Of a stretch of 18,458 nt of DNA, positions 1 to 11,155 are shown piece by piece; within the stretch, counting starts at the first letter, position 1; each line of letters begins with the position of its first letter. A model generated the notes under the pieces. That model was not told where the DNA came from, searched no databases, and worked only from the letters and a program-made list of their open reading frames with translations. Position numbers and translations under genes: made by a program. Location: positions 1 through 18,458 of the forward strand of contig JAOXYC010186467.1 of NCBI GenBank assembly GCA_028565715.1, read 5' to 3'. Origin of the DNA: Phoronis pallida (taxonomy: Eukaryota > Phoronida > Phoronidae).

Positions 1-3000
1 TTTACTGCCAGATTAACTAGAGAGTCTCAAGTGGTTTCTGATTTGTGTGTCTTGAGTTTATAAACTATGTAGGGTCAGTTTGGCCAGATTGCCCATGGCA
101 GTTTTCAAGTTGGTTATGAACGAAAGTTTTTGTCTGCCAGGGGGCTGAACGCCTGAACAGTGAACACTGCTGAATCCAGGGTAGCTGGCTTATGGAACCC
201 CGCAGCATTCTAATGTTGAATGTTTTTTTAGTGAGAATCTGGCTACTGGCATCATGCATGAGCACTTCAGTTTTAGATGCCGTACACAAGTAAAAATATA
301 ATAGTCAATTGTTCCGGCTTGCAAGTTTAAACATCTTTTTTGCATTTTTTGAAGAAAAAAACAAAATTGCAAAATTTCTTTGTTTAATTGTAAAATTTGT
401 ACCTTGATCTAACTGAACATTTTGCGACAAGGGCAAAGACTACTCATAGGTTCAACATGATGTTGTACAGACATTCAGAAGCCAACACAAAACTTTTAAA
501 AATATGAAATGTACACTTTATGATCTTTACTGGTTTATTTTCAATGTAAGTCAGATGATAATAAGTTTGCTGGTGTGAAATGGCAATTTTTTTAATAATT
601 ATTTCGAACTCCTCTTCAAATTTAAAGTTTCACAACCAAGTCTACACAACAAACATATAGGCTACCGTAATTTCATTTAGTACAAGCTAAAACATAGGCC
701 TACCCCATTATTTTTCCATCCATTTTTGTAATATAGCACAGGCCTCCAAGCAAAAGCATTCATTAATCTGGCAGTGGGCTTAACAAATGTTAACTTTCAA
801 ACAAAAGATTCTTCAAACAGGTTGGATTATATCTATTGTATTATAAACAAAACTTCCTTATCATAACTATCTAATCACTCGTCTGAATCAACAAGTTCAA
901 ACAAACATTGATACAACTGATATGATTCAGATGATCAACTTCGCCAGGCTTGTTTGTCACTGAATGGTACAATTTTTGTAAGTATATGAATAGAAAAATG
1001 GTTCCAAATTTTCTGTTGTTATTCATATGATTTTACACATTATGGCCAATATTAATCGTTTTTAATGGATAAAACAATTCATAACCTGCATTTTGCCAAA
1101 CTTTCTTTCTTGAGTATGTGCATCAGCTATTACATGAACTGGGTGATTTTTTATTGTAAACAATAACATCTTTATTTCACAACCTGGGATTAATAAAAAA
1201 CTTCATCAATTTTATATTGTTTTAATTCCATTGTGTTGCAAGCAGTCACTAAGTGGTCTGTGAGTGCAATATCCAGTTTCTATTGGTTTGGCCTTTGTAT
1301 ATCCTGTAAATGTCATTAAAACAATTAATTAAATGGGGACAACAAATTAGTAATCACATGTATATCCGAAATGTTTATTGTGACCATTGCAAACTGACAC
1401 TAAGTAGCTGTTTGACATCTCTAGTGTGAGGGAGAATTGACTAAACGCTGTGTCAAAGCAAGGCAAATGCTGTTTAAATGTCAGTGGAATAAATTTCCAC
1501 TAAAAAACAAAGGTAATTTGTTTATAATTAGTTTAAAGTTCTTGTAAAAAAGAGAAGGAAGAATAGAAAGACATGATCTTTTACAACATTGCTGTTTTAC
1601 TGATGTCGTTAAACCTTTAAATCTAAAAAACATGATTGTTACGTATAAATACAAGTTATAAATACAGATAAAAAATTTACCTTTTAGGGCAATTTGGCAC
1701 CAGTGTGCGGACTATTTCGAAAAAAAAATTAAAATGTCTAATTTCAGAACAAAGGCTTTTAATTAGTGCTTCTCCATTATCAAATAAAATCTTTTTTTAG
1801 ATTTTCCTTGAAATAGATTTTATTTTTAACCCGGCACACCTTGCATCCACTCCGAACAAGGTTTTACTGGAAAACTTTCATGGTTATGAATGCATGCAAT
1901 CCAAACAATGGCATCAAGCAAGGCTCATAAATTTTTCAACAACTTCTTTGTTTAGGTCTTGAGTTTTTTTGCACAGTAATTTTTCATGACAGTAAATTAA
2001 ACAGTGTACAGAAAAGCATTTTCACAAGGTCTAAGCTTCTGATTTTTTTGGATGAACAGTTAAAAGCGAAAGTAATTTTACTTCAATTTAGTTTTCAAAT
2101 GCATTTGTTATCTTTCATGGCCATTGAAGTACGTCACCTGACACTCGCTCAAAGTGGGCGCTAATATGATAAGATTTAAGTCAGATTTCATTTTATATCA
2201 AATGCCTATTTATGGAATTCGGTTAAAGTGTTATTAATGGTGATTTTATTTCCTAGAATCATGTCTTCCTTGTTATTTGTTTATCCAAAACTGGCAAATA
2301 TTAAAGAGCTCCAATTATTATGGATCATACTGTGATTTTGTTCTCACACACACACAAACATTCAATTTAGAAACATCTTTTAGAATTGTCTTTATGTTTG
2401 TTGATTGGTTGAAAATATCTTAAAACTGTGATGCTATAATTGTTCAGAATTAAAGTTTCATTCCATCCTTAGGGCTTGGTGAACCAAAACATTTTCTCGG
2501 CAAGAAAGATTTTTTAGAACAAATTCCATCTTTTTGTTAAAAAGAGTTGTTGTCTTTTTTGTTTTCTTCACCATCTTTTTTGTTTTCAAAACAGTTCCAG
2601 TAGTTTTGCCATCCCAAAAATACTAAATGTGCTTTTAATTCAAAATCAAAGAAGAGATTCACACAGAAGTATTTTTATCCTCTTTCAAATACGTCATCAC
2701 CCAAATTCCACATCTTCTTCTGGGAGCAGACTTCTTTTAAATACCAACATTTCATTTTTCATCTATCTCTTTGAAAGGGGTGAGGTTTGAATTTTGGTGT
2801 GATAGGATGAAGTAGCACTTGTTTGCAATTGAAAGATCCAATTTCGATTGCATTATTTCTGCATCATCTACTGAACCTTTGCAGCAATACTTTTGTTGAT
2901 GGTTGGAAGTGCTAGATAAGACTGAAATCTACCCACCCATTTCAAACTTAGTAAAATGCCTTTTGGAACAAGATTTTTGTTAAAATGAACGGGTAGAAAC

Positions 3001-4141
3001 ATCATATTTTTGCATTTATTCTAATGCTAACACAAACCATTATTTTGTTTCCTACTATGGTTTACCCAACCAAATATTTGCATGAATTTTAATGAAGAGT
3101 GATATGGTACTGATGAGTGATTGTCCACAATAAAAAACTGGATTTTACCTATAGTTTATAAAACAATTAAATGGATATTTTCATTTTACTGAACATTATT
3201 GAAACTGTTTTTCACAACGTGTAACAAATAGTCAAGAAATGTAGTTGCACCAGTGTAAAATCAGAATCAGAAAAGGTCGACCAACCAAAAGCATGGTAAT
3301 TTATTTTTTATCGCAAAGGTGTTATGATCAATCAAACGGGTACAAAACATACACCCTGTGTGTGTACCGTGCTCTTGTTCTGTTTTGATATGGGGACAGT
3401 TTCCCATGTGAGATCTGAGCTGATGCACACAACTAAATTGATTGAAAACTGTTTTTTATTCTTAACCAAAGTGTTAACAATCCATTTATGCACCAATTGT
3501 CAAGAAAGCTTGAATAGAAACGTTGAGATGAAATCAAGAATAATAACTGTACCTGGATATTATTTTGAAAGGTAACACATATCATTGTGTGATACTCTAT
3601 TGTCCTTTGGATCATTGATAACTGAACGTCAGTGATTGACATCTTCCCTGTTTGCTGGTTCTAGGTGGTAACAAAGGATTCAGTAGTTGTCTGTGATTTT
3701 TTTTAATTCTCTCTCAGGTCATGTTTTGAATTTTTTTATTCAAAACATGATAAGAGAGAATAAAAAATCCTCATGCCTCTTTAAAGTTTGGCTTTATGTT
3801 TTCTTCCGCTGAAATGGAATCGGAAGGTCAGACAAAAAGTTTTGATTGTTCTTGAAAGATTTATGATTTGGAAACGGCCCAAATCCTCCCAGGTTTTGTT
3901 GATAGTAAAAAATGTAATTCTATAACTGTCATCAGATTTGAGAACATTCAAACATTAATTTAAATGCAGCCAAGCTATTGGCCAGACTATTTTTACTTAA
4001 ACATGGTTCCAAGCTAAAAAGTTGTTGAACTGTTTGATGTTATTTTGTGGCAATTTATTCAATTTACCTCATTGGTATCTTTCAAGATTCAATTCATTAT
4101 TTAAAATATGTGGTAATGTGAAATTTTTTTCATTATTGTAG
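1..4141. other. Noncoding AT-rich flank or intron left of the first visible tamalin exon
   Basis: No stretch here resembles a protein domain or carries a convincing exon with matched splice sites. It ends in the acceptor ATTATTGTAG before the exon at 4142, so at least its right end is intronic. The only strong structure is the hairpin near 3.7 kb. Positions 1-330 are somewhat less AT-rich but were not recognised. Confidence 0.7.
3694..3767. repeat. Snap-back inverted repeat (long hairpin)
   Basis: CATGTTTTGAAT (3720-3731) pairs perfectly with ATTCAAAACATG (3738-3749) around a six-T loop. The stem continues outward, with ATTCTCTCT against AGAGAGAAT and then a T-run against an A-run, interrupted by a small bulge (CAGGT against AT). 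The arms are about 30 nt each. A small foldback element or a pre-miRNA-like hairpin are both possible; nothing here decides between them. Confidence 0.8.
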
Positions 4142-7100
4142 GCAGTTCGTCAAGCCGTAGGGCAGCCATTGGATATCGTTGAAAGTGACAAAGTTACCAA
4201 GACTGATAGTGTAGAAAACAAACGACGTCGGACAATTATTCTGACAAAACAAAACAACTCCTGGGGTTTTACTCTACAGGTAATTTGGTAATGAGCAACT
4301 GGTTGTCATAGCAACGATTTTTACTGTGGGTATTATTAGCCAAGTTCTTCAACACAGAGTTTTGCAAAATTGGTTACAGGATTCTAAGTTCTTCTGTAAA
4401 TGAACAAAGTTTTTTAACTGCATCATCAAAACATAGACTGTACCTTACTTTCCAATGTTTTCTTTAAAATTTTATAAATCAAAAATGTCGAAAAGCATTT
4501 AGCTTGAATAAGAAAAATGTGGAAAAATGAATCTGAATTAAGTTGATATTGAAACAGTTGTATGGAAAATTATCACAAGGAAGTTGGCATAGGCATCATT
4601 TCTAAATTGTGAAACTCATCCATTTTACAAAACTTCTATAAGGAATTAAAACCTGTTTTTTAATCTACATTCAGATCTACATTAAAATAACATTTCAAAC
4701 TGCCAAGACTGATGATGAATTGATCCTTTGTTTCAATCCCACACGTCTCTGACATTTATTCTCATTAGCAATTAGTTGTCTAGTAATTTTAGTTGCCAAG
4801 GAAATAAACGATCATTATTGTCAAATTACCTTTTCAAATGTCCATCTTTGAGTAATATTGCCAACGGTAGTGGTGTCACTTAGTTCATGTTTGTGTTCTA
4901 CATGTTTTCTGGGGACTAATTGAATTTTAACAGAACATGTCAATGGAATATTACAATCATTTTTTTACATAGTCAGTCTTTGTGGGTAACCAATATTTTT
5001 TATGGGTAATCATGTCAATAGATTTTGAACAATTTCTATTACTTTTCTGTTACTTTATTTCCTTGTTATTATATAGACATTTATATTGAAAAACAATGTT
5101 TTTATTGCACTTCACATTATTTTATTGTGAAGGGGAAAAACATTTCACTTTGAATTTCATCTGTGCAGTCAGGTGTAGCAGGCGTTTTATTTTAAGGGCT
5201 TATTTGATGATTTTTTTTGTTATTGTTGTCCATGTAATTTTAGTGACAACCACAGACTGTTGTTGATCACTAGCACTGAATTTGTTTTTAATTGTGACGT
5301 GAACTAATACATACTACTTATCTTAGATTACTTAAAATAAGAAAAAAATGTAAAACAATAAATTCATGAATTTTTTAAGAGCTTCTGTCACGCTTTCCTT
5401 TGTTGAGGATAACTCAAGCTTATGCGTTTGACACAAATAAATCTTTGTTTTACATCATTCTTGGGGAGAAAGTAGGTTTTCATTTGAGATTTATTAAACA
5501 TCAAAGACTGGATTCAAGAAAGTGACATAGCTCCTACGTCATTCTCCTTAATAAATCCAAGGGCAATTTATTTTTTGCTTTTGAAATGTTTTCACAATTA
5601 TCCTACTCAGTGCTCATACCCAAGAAAATGTAAGTCTGGGTTAATTTTTTATTATTTTCATCAACCACCAAATCTTATGATATTTTATTTAAAAAAACAA
5701 ACTTTGTTTGTCATACAACACCTTGATTAATGAATTTCTCATACGACAATATCTATTCTTTATCCAATCACGATTCGACTTTTGAACTCATAGCAGCAGT
5801 AAAAAAAGATCTAAAGGATTTTTTTTTGTAAAAAACATCCTCACATTACAAAGTTTTATTTTGGCTTATTTTCCCAAAAAACTATTCTGCAGAATTCTTA
5901 AGTCTTTTTGCTTTCAAAGTTCAAAACTTTTCTTGACCCATAAATAAATAATAAAAGTCAATAAAAATAAAGCGCAGATTTGAACAGTCTTTTTTTAATG
6001 TTTGAATGGTAAAAAACACGGACTGGGTAACTTTAAGATACATCTTCAAAAAATGGGTTGAGGTTTTTATTACACTTCAGAGAGTTGTTGTTATGTTTAG
6101 AAGCTACTGTAGCTGTTTATCAGAAAGGGTCAACTAATTTGATTGCGTACATGTTCTCAAAACATTTGTGGTTACATCTGTGTTTTTGTGTTGTTCAATT
6201 GGGGTGGTCTAGTGTTGTGAGATCCTTATTTCAAGGGTTAATTAGCAGCTAATTAGCAATATCGTTTCACAAATTAAATTTTTTATGTGTTCTCGATTCT
6301 TGTCACTTATGATTATTACTGTTGTACAAAAAGAATTAAAATATAATTTTGAATAGAAAAAATTCATGAATAAAAACTTAAAAAGTATTCATTATTATTT
6401 ACATTAAAAACAACGGCAAACAAATTCAAAAGCTTCTCAACATATTTGGTGCAAACTTAGGAATTGGTCATCTTTTATTGACTGTTTATATTAAAAAACA
6501 AATAAATTTTAAACCCGAGTTGAAAGTATAGAATGGTCTTTATTATAATTACTGTATGGGATAATAACAAAATTCTTTCATTACTATCATCGACCAGATG
6601 AATTAATTTAGTGAGTTGAAATCGATTCATACAAGGAATGCAAAACGTAAGGTAAACCATTCATGATATTCTCGTGATTAACACCTCGTTATACTTAATC
6701 ATTCATTGACTCAAACAAAGCTGATTAATTGTGGGATCATTGGTCAACCTATGTCATTGTCACTAAATTATTGTACATGACTTGGCATTATGGATTAGTA
6801 TTATTTGAGTTTGTCATAATACTTCAATAGTTTATGATATTGAGTGATGTCATTGGGTGATTAATTATGGTTTGACTAATTAGGTGAATTGTGGGATATG
6901 CGGGTTTGTACCGTACCTGTAACTCAGGTGTATTGCTGTTAGAATTGGGTCATAGGTTGGTGTGTACAAAGGTGATACATTTTGAAAAGACAGACAAATT
7001 CAGAATTCGGGTTCTGAATTTTTCTGTCTTTTCAAAATTTATAAATAGGAGACCCAGGTTCTATTCCCGGTCAGGTTCTGAATTTTTCTGTCTATAAAAT

Positions 7101-10100
7101 TTATCACTTTCTTCCAGTAAAAGCATACATTCATTTGTGTTCATGTACAAAGGTGTTGAATTAATTTTAATATGGCAGTGCAGGCATGCTGCGGGACCCT
7201 CACATTTTGCCGAATATTCATGTGGTGGCCTTAATTTTATTTTTCGCTGATTATATTTAATGCATTGAGATTTCATTCAGTACTGCAAACCATTTATCTG
7301 ACAAACGAATCCAATTGAAACCCAATAATGCAATAATGTGAATATGTCAAACCCAAAAACATGCCATCACTGTATTCAGAATCAATTAAAAAAATTTGAA
7401 CCACCACAGAAAAAAGTATTTAATTTTTTTCATGACTTGACTTGTAGTTGTAGCCTTCTAATCTTTTATTTCTCAAAGTTATACATCGCTACTTAAGAAT
7501 GTGAAATCATCAACTATTGAATGAAGTCAATTGCGTTTGAATTGTTGTTACAAAATGCATCCTTACATTCATCTGAACGAATACCTACCTTCGCTTATTC
7601 TGGAAATCTATATTCAGGCCGCCTATGTGACTTGATGAAATATCTTTCGGGTGACAAGATAACTGAGGTCAACTGTAATGTATAAACTTTGTGTTTTCAA
7701 TAAAGAATGAAGGTAGTAACACATATTGGCAATGAAAAATGATCAAACTGTGTTAAAGAAACGAATCAAACGTCATATTTCAATAATTGATAATTCGACA
7801 TTCGTAAGTAGCGATGTATGCGTTTAAATAAAAATATTTTTTTTAAGAAATAGAATTATCCATTTAAATTGAAATTTATATATTAATCACCTTGCTTCTT
7901 GCAGACCTATGGTATTCGCCACAGCAGTGACAATGCATTAGAGGACCTTACATACGTAGACTATGTTGAGTTTGGAGGTGCTGGATACTATGGGGGGATG
8001 AGAGCAGGTAATATTCTTATCCAGGGGGGTCACTCTCAAAATGTTTAAAGTCCTGGTGGGTCACTCTAAAAAAATATAAGTAATCAATGTACTAGAAATT
8101 GCAGCCATAACATTACAGAGTTCTTGACAATAAAATTTGAGTCATAGTCTTGCTCTTTTTGTATAAATATTTCGACATCAAATTTTAACTAAAAGGGAAA
8201 AAGAAACTGCTGTTATAAAATTATACGTTTTGTAATTCCTCTTTTATTTTCCTAGGTGATGTGATATTGTCTATAAATGGAATATCTGTGGAAAGTCTCA
8301 CTCACAGGGAGCTAGTGCAATTCATAAAGAAATGTGATCATACTATGAGGTGAGTTTTACAACTGAAAGTTTTTTTTTTAGAGCATGTTTGAATCTGGGT
8401 TTTTTCTCCTTCACATTGCCACACAGTTTATTTATGGCCATGCATCTCTTACAGGTCAACGCATTTTTTTAACTTTACGATGAAATTATGAAAACTTCTG
8501 TTTTGAGAAAATAAGCCTGATAAAAAATGACAGAAATAAAATGCCTGTTCATCTGTTTTTTATCCTATGGTAATTTTAAAAAAACTGCCTTTAGAATTTT
8601 TACCTTTTTGGACATAAGTCAAGCGTTTGGCCCACCTGTACTGTTTGAATAGTTTAAACTTAAAAAAATAAAATATATGTTCACTTTTGTCTTGGCCAAG
8701 AAGCTGGCATTTTTGGTGATAATTCTTCTTTAAATAGGATTTTCAAGGTTAGCTTTGGTTTTATTTTCAGAATGGTGGTGCTATTTGAAGATTGTGTGAG
8801 AAAAATTGATCTTCATTTTAGATTTTTGAAGTTAAAGGTAATATTTCAGTGTTTTTTAATTTATTTTTAACAATTTTATGGCCATTATATTTTTATTTTG
8901 GACTAAAATTTCACGAGCATCATTTTAGCCACCTGGCTACAATCATTGCGCGGAATGTAGTCTTTTAAAATGTTGGTCAAAACAATAAGGATGATTCTTA
9001 CTTAATCAAAGCATCTCGTAATTAACTTAACTCATAAACCACTATGACAATGTTCCAATGTGAATCTTGAATTTTAGGCTGTGTTACAAGATAAAGTATT
9101 TGAATATCGTGCACTGGACATTCAAGAGAAGAGGTTACTACAAGGTGCGTTGTTCTTAACATATTCCTGTTGATGGTTACGCTTGTCCTGATTTTACTGT
9201 TTTATCATACTGAATGCACTGAGCATGTTAAGGATTTTTAAGGCACTGGATTTCCTAACTTGTCTACTTGATTCACTTTGAGTCAAAGTTATACATCGCT
9301 ACTTACACATGTTAAATTATCAACTATGGCGTTTTATCCTATGGCGTTTTCGGTGATTATGAAATATATTAATTTCCAATTAATTTTTTCAATCAAAAAT
9401 AATGGATTGTAAATGGTTTTGATTTATATTATGATTTTATAATAACTTTAAAGGACTACACTCTTTATAATTTTGTTTTTCAGGCTTGAGTCCGTTCGAG
9501 ACCAAATCAATGTGTCCGAGTATTGACAGCAACGATATGACGAGCGACGAATCAACTTTGGACAACGAACCCTACTCACCAAGCAACGTCGAATTTAAAG
9601 ACCTTGACCTTACTGATCGAAGCTCTTTAGTCAATTTTTACATGTCCGATGAAGACAGTGGAGAAAAATGTGATAGTGGTGATAGTAGTCTCGATGATTT
9701 CGCAGAATTAAGAGCGCGTTCCGTCTCTTGCTTACCGAAAAACACGCCGAAACAAACTCCAACACCCCCTGTTGATAAGTTTGGTGCTATTAAAATATCT
9801 GTGAATGCCGACGTACATTCGCAGTATGTAGCAAGTGCAATAAACATTCCCGACAATGAGGACTTATTCGAGTGTAAGGAAATGTCCGCTCACTCTTGCT
9901 GTGATGAAAACTGCCTTACAAAAAAGATGACTCCTTTAACAAGACTAGATTCAATTGACTCTATGAGTAGTTTGGAAGTTGACGAAAGTCTGTTGGATTC
10001 TGGGTACGCGGATAAGGAATGGAGTCCGGATATTCCCTCTCCTATTGAAATTATTAAACCTGCAGGTGTGGGTAATTATAAAAATGGTGCTTCAAGTTTC

Positions 10101-10364
10101 GTTATGACTTTCCAGTCTCCGCAATCAATTGAAGATTTAAAAACTTGCTCAAATGAATCAACTGATTATTCAGTATTTTGTAAAAAAGCAGACGATAAAA
10201 AAGTATTGGGAGCCAAAGACAACGATGTAGAACTTGAGAACATATCACTCCAGTTTCCAACTGAGGAGGGCGCATTGTCACTGTGTGACTTCATTCGTCA
10301 CCATGGAAACACTGCGCAACAGACAGAGGGTATTAGCGACGAGGAAGAATCAACGGATCTATAG
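4142..10364 (+). CDS. TAMALIN: Tamalin (GRASP)/CYTIP-family PDZ scaffold protein, 5' end missing
   Basis: Six exons join in frame: 4142-4279, 7905-8007, 8256-8349, 8771-8837, 9078-9144 and 9484-10364 (TAG stop), giving 449 visible residues. Every border is GT/AG. Residues 29-118 form a PDZ domain with WGFTLQTYG as carboxylate-binding loop, RAGDVILSINGISVE, and a His in LTHRELV that fits class I ligand choice. Residues 119-157 match the leucine-rich segment after the PDZ in tamalin and CYTIP (EYRALDIQEKRLLQG against human EYRSLMVQEQRLVHG). The tail, about 290 residues, is acidic and Ser-rich. It has a basophilic site RARSVS (233-238), an LCDFI block resembling the vertebrate LLKFI block, and ends EEESTDL, a class I PDZ ligand comparable to vertebrate EEESQL and EEESRF. 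The family scaffolds cytohesin Arf-GEFs and receptors in membrane trafficking. The first visible exon opens in phase 0 behind an acceptor, so upstream coding exons are missing. Family call is firm; tamalin versus CYTIP is not resolved. Confidence 0.87.
6980..7037. repeat. 26-bp-stem hairpin
   Basis: Arm 6980-7005 (starts TTTTGAAAAGACAGA) and arm 7012-7037 (ends TCTGTCTTTTCAAAA) are reverse complements with one mismatch in 26, around the loop TTCGGG. The right arm is also the first copy of the direct duplication that follows. Confidence 0.88.
7010..7103. repeat. Direct duplication flanking a tRNA T-arm-like segment, locus 1
   Basis: GGTTCTGAATTTTTCTGTCT occurs at 7010-7029 and again at 7074-7093, period 64. 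Both copies run on to an AAAATTTAT end with a small indel. Between them is a T-arm-like CCAGG-TTCTATT-CCCGG, a 5-bp stem with one mismatch and a 7-nt loop. It may be a SINE tail with a target-site duplication, or a two-copy tandem repeat. Confidence 0.65.
7481..7819. mobile_element. MITE-like element with about 42-bp imperfect terminal inverted repeats
   Basis: ATACATCGCTACTTA at 7481-7495 is the exact reverse complement of 7805-7819. The likeness continues inward to about 42 bp with only a few mismatches. There is no coding capacity. If the element starts at CATCGC, it is flanked by TA on both sides, as for Tc1/mariner-type elements. However, 23 identical bases shared with the solo copy at 9283 include sequence outside that point, so the true ends may lie further out. 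Confidence 0.72.
8024..8067. repeat. Two-copy G-rich motif after a splice donor
   Basis: GGGGGGTCACTCT (8024-8036) and GGTGGGTCACTCT (8055-8067) are spaced 31 bp apart, just inside the intron after the second visible tamalin exon. They look like relics of an element end. A related G-run followed by TACTTC is at 18385-18398. Confidence 0.55.
8350..8770 (+). other. Tamalin intron, nothing recognised
   Basis: This AT-rich intron starts GTGAGTTTT and ends TTATTTTCAG. No repeat, RNA or exon was seen in it. Confidence 0.85.
9283..9327. repeat. Solo end of the 7.48-kb MITE family
   Basis: TCAAAGTTATACATCGCTAC and the bases after it repeat the left end of the element at 7474-7520, in the same orientation, then diverge. 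No inverted partner was found nearby. It lies in the tamalin intron 9145-9483, which otherwise holds nothing recognised. Confidence 0.7.
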
Positions 10365-10479
10365 CGAAATATATTTTGCACAAAATCTACTGCCAAATAC
10401 CTGCTGTTATAAGTATGTTATTTATGCTTTGAAAATATCCACTGTGATCAAAAACTGCCTGAAAATGTTATGGTTGGTG

Positions 10480-10563
10480 TTTCAGATTCCAATTTTGAAC
10501 AAGCCTGCCGTGGGTTCGAGTCCCATGATGGGTCAGAATTTTTTTCAGATTCCAATTTTGAAC
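10480..10563. repeat. Direct duplication flanking a tRNA T-arm-like segment, locus 2
   Basis: A 21-bp sequence beginning TTTCAGATTCC occurs at 10480-10500 and 10543-10563, period 63. Between the copies is GTGGG-TTCGAGT-CCCAT, a canonical-looking T-arm with a Pol III box B core (GGTTCGAGTCC), followed by GGGTCAGAATTTTT. The layout matches locus 1 at 7.0 kb. No complete tRNA can be folded. Confidence 0.75.
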
Positions 10564-11095
10564 TAATTTGTAAATGTTATACCATAAATTTCACGTTTGT
10601 TTAAACTATCTAGGGAAATGTGGAATGAGTGCATCATTAATCATTATTGAATACAATCACTAGAATTTTCGCTTATGTTAGCTATCTTTAAACATGTAAT
10701 CAAAAGAGTCTTTGAGCTCATCGAAGTTGCCACATCCAATGACCAAACAGTAATTGATGCGACAAGTGAAACTTCAACAAGCTTATAGCATATTCAAGAA
10801 AATAGGTGTGTACACATTTCACTCTTTTTTTATGCCAAATTGAACTAATTTGAGAAGCTTCAAGCTTGACACATTATTGCTTTAGTTCCAGTCTTTGCAA
10901 TTATTTTTGCCCAAAATTGATGTCAGAGGTTTTAGTGTAGAAGAATTGCTCATAAATTAGTGTAATTTGATTATTTGGCATAATGTTATATATTTGTTAA
11001 ATTTGTTGATATTATACAATTATTCATATTCATATATTTATATACTCACGATTTTCTCATAATCTGGACCAATGTTGCAATATTTTCTTACATGC

Positions 11096-11101
11096 AATAA
11101 A
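11096..11101 (+). terminator. Putative poly(A) signal of tamalin
   Basis: AATAAA lies 732 bp after the stop codon. A GT-rich stretch (ATGTAATGTTTTTGTCTTGT) follows at 11131-11150, as expected of a downstream element. Confidence 0.6.
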
Positions 11102-11149
11102 TATATTTTGATGAGAATATAAAAATTATCATGTAATGTTTTTGTCTTG

Positions 11150-11155
11150 TTTATT
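11150..11155 (-). terminator. Putative poly(A) signal of PRIM2
   Basis: Read on the - strand this is AATAAA, about 570 bp after the PRIM2 stop. It is the only AATAAA I noticed on that strand between the stop and here. The downstream element is weak. Confidence 0.45.

Larger units (their letters stand above)
4280..7904 (+). other. Large tamalin intron inside the PDZ coding region
   Basis: This intron of 3625 bp begins GTAATTTGG and ends CTTGCTTCTTGCAG. It splits the PDZ carboxylate-binding loop between residues TLQ and TYG. No extra exon was seen. It holds the hairpin and T-arm repeat at 6980-7103 and the MITE-like element at 7481-7819. The remainder is AT-rich and unrecognised. A weak 10-bp inverted pair (GATTTATTAA and TTAATAAATC) lies near 5487-5565. 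Confidence 0.85.
10365..11120 (+). other. Tamalin 3' untranslated region
   Basis: From the TAG stop to just past AATAAA at 11096-11101 there is no further plausible coding sequence. It contains the T-arm-like duplication at 10480-10563. The rest is AT-rich. The extent is inferred from the poly(A) signal. Confidence 0.65.

Noticed and set aside
65-372. Two short minus-strand frames at the left edge
   Set aside because: No recognisable domain, splice context or codon pattern. Left as unrecognised sequence.
3324-3575. 83-codon open frame on the + strand, considered as the missing tamalin exon
   Set aside because: No phase-0 donor joins it to 4142, and no likeness to tamalin or CYTIP N-termini.
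4705-4756. Box C/D snoRNA-like spacing (ATGATGA then CTGA)
   Set aside because: Too short for a usual C/D RNA, no terminal stem, and no clear C' or D' box or guide region.
10501-10542. tRNA gene suggested by the box B GGTTCGAGTCC
   Set aside because: No A box, D-arm, anticodon arm or acceptor stem upstream; only the T-arm is present.
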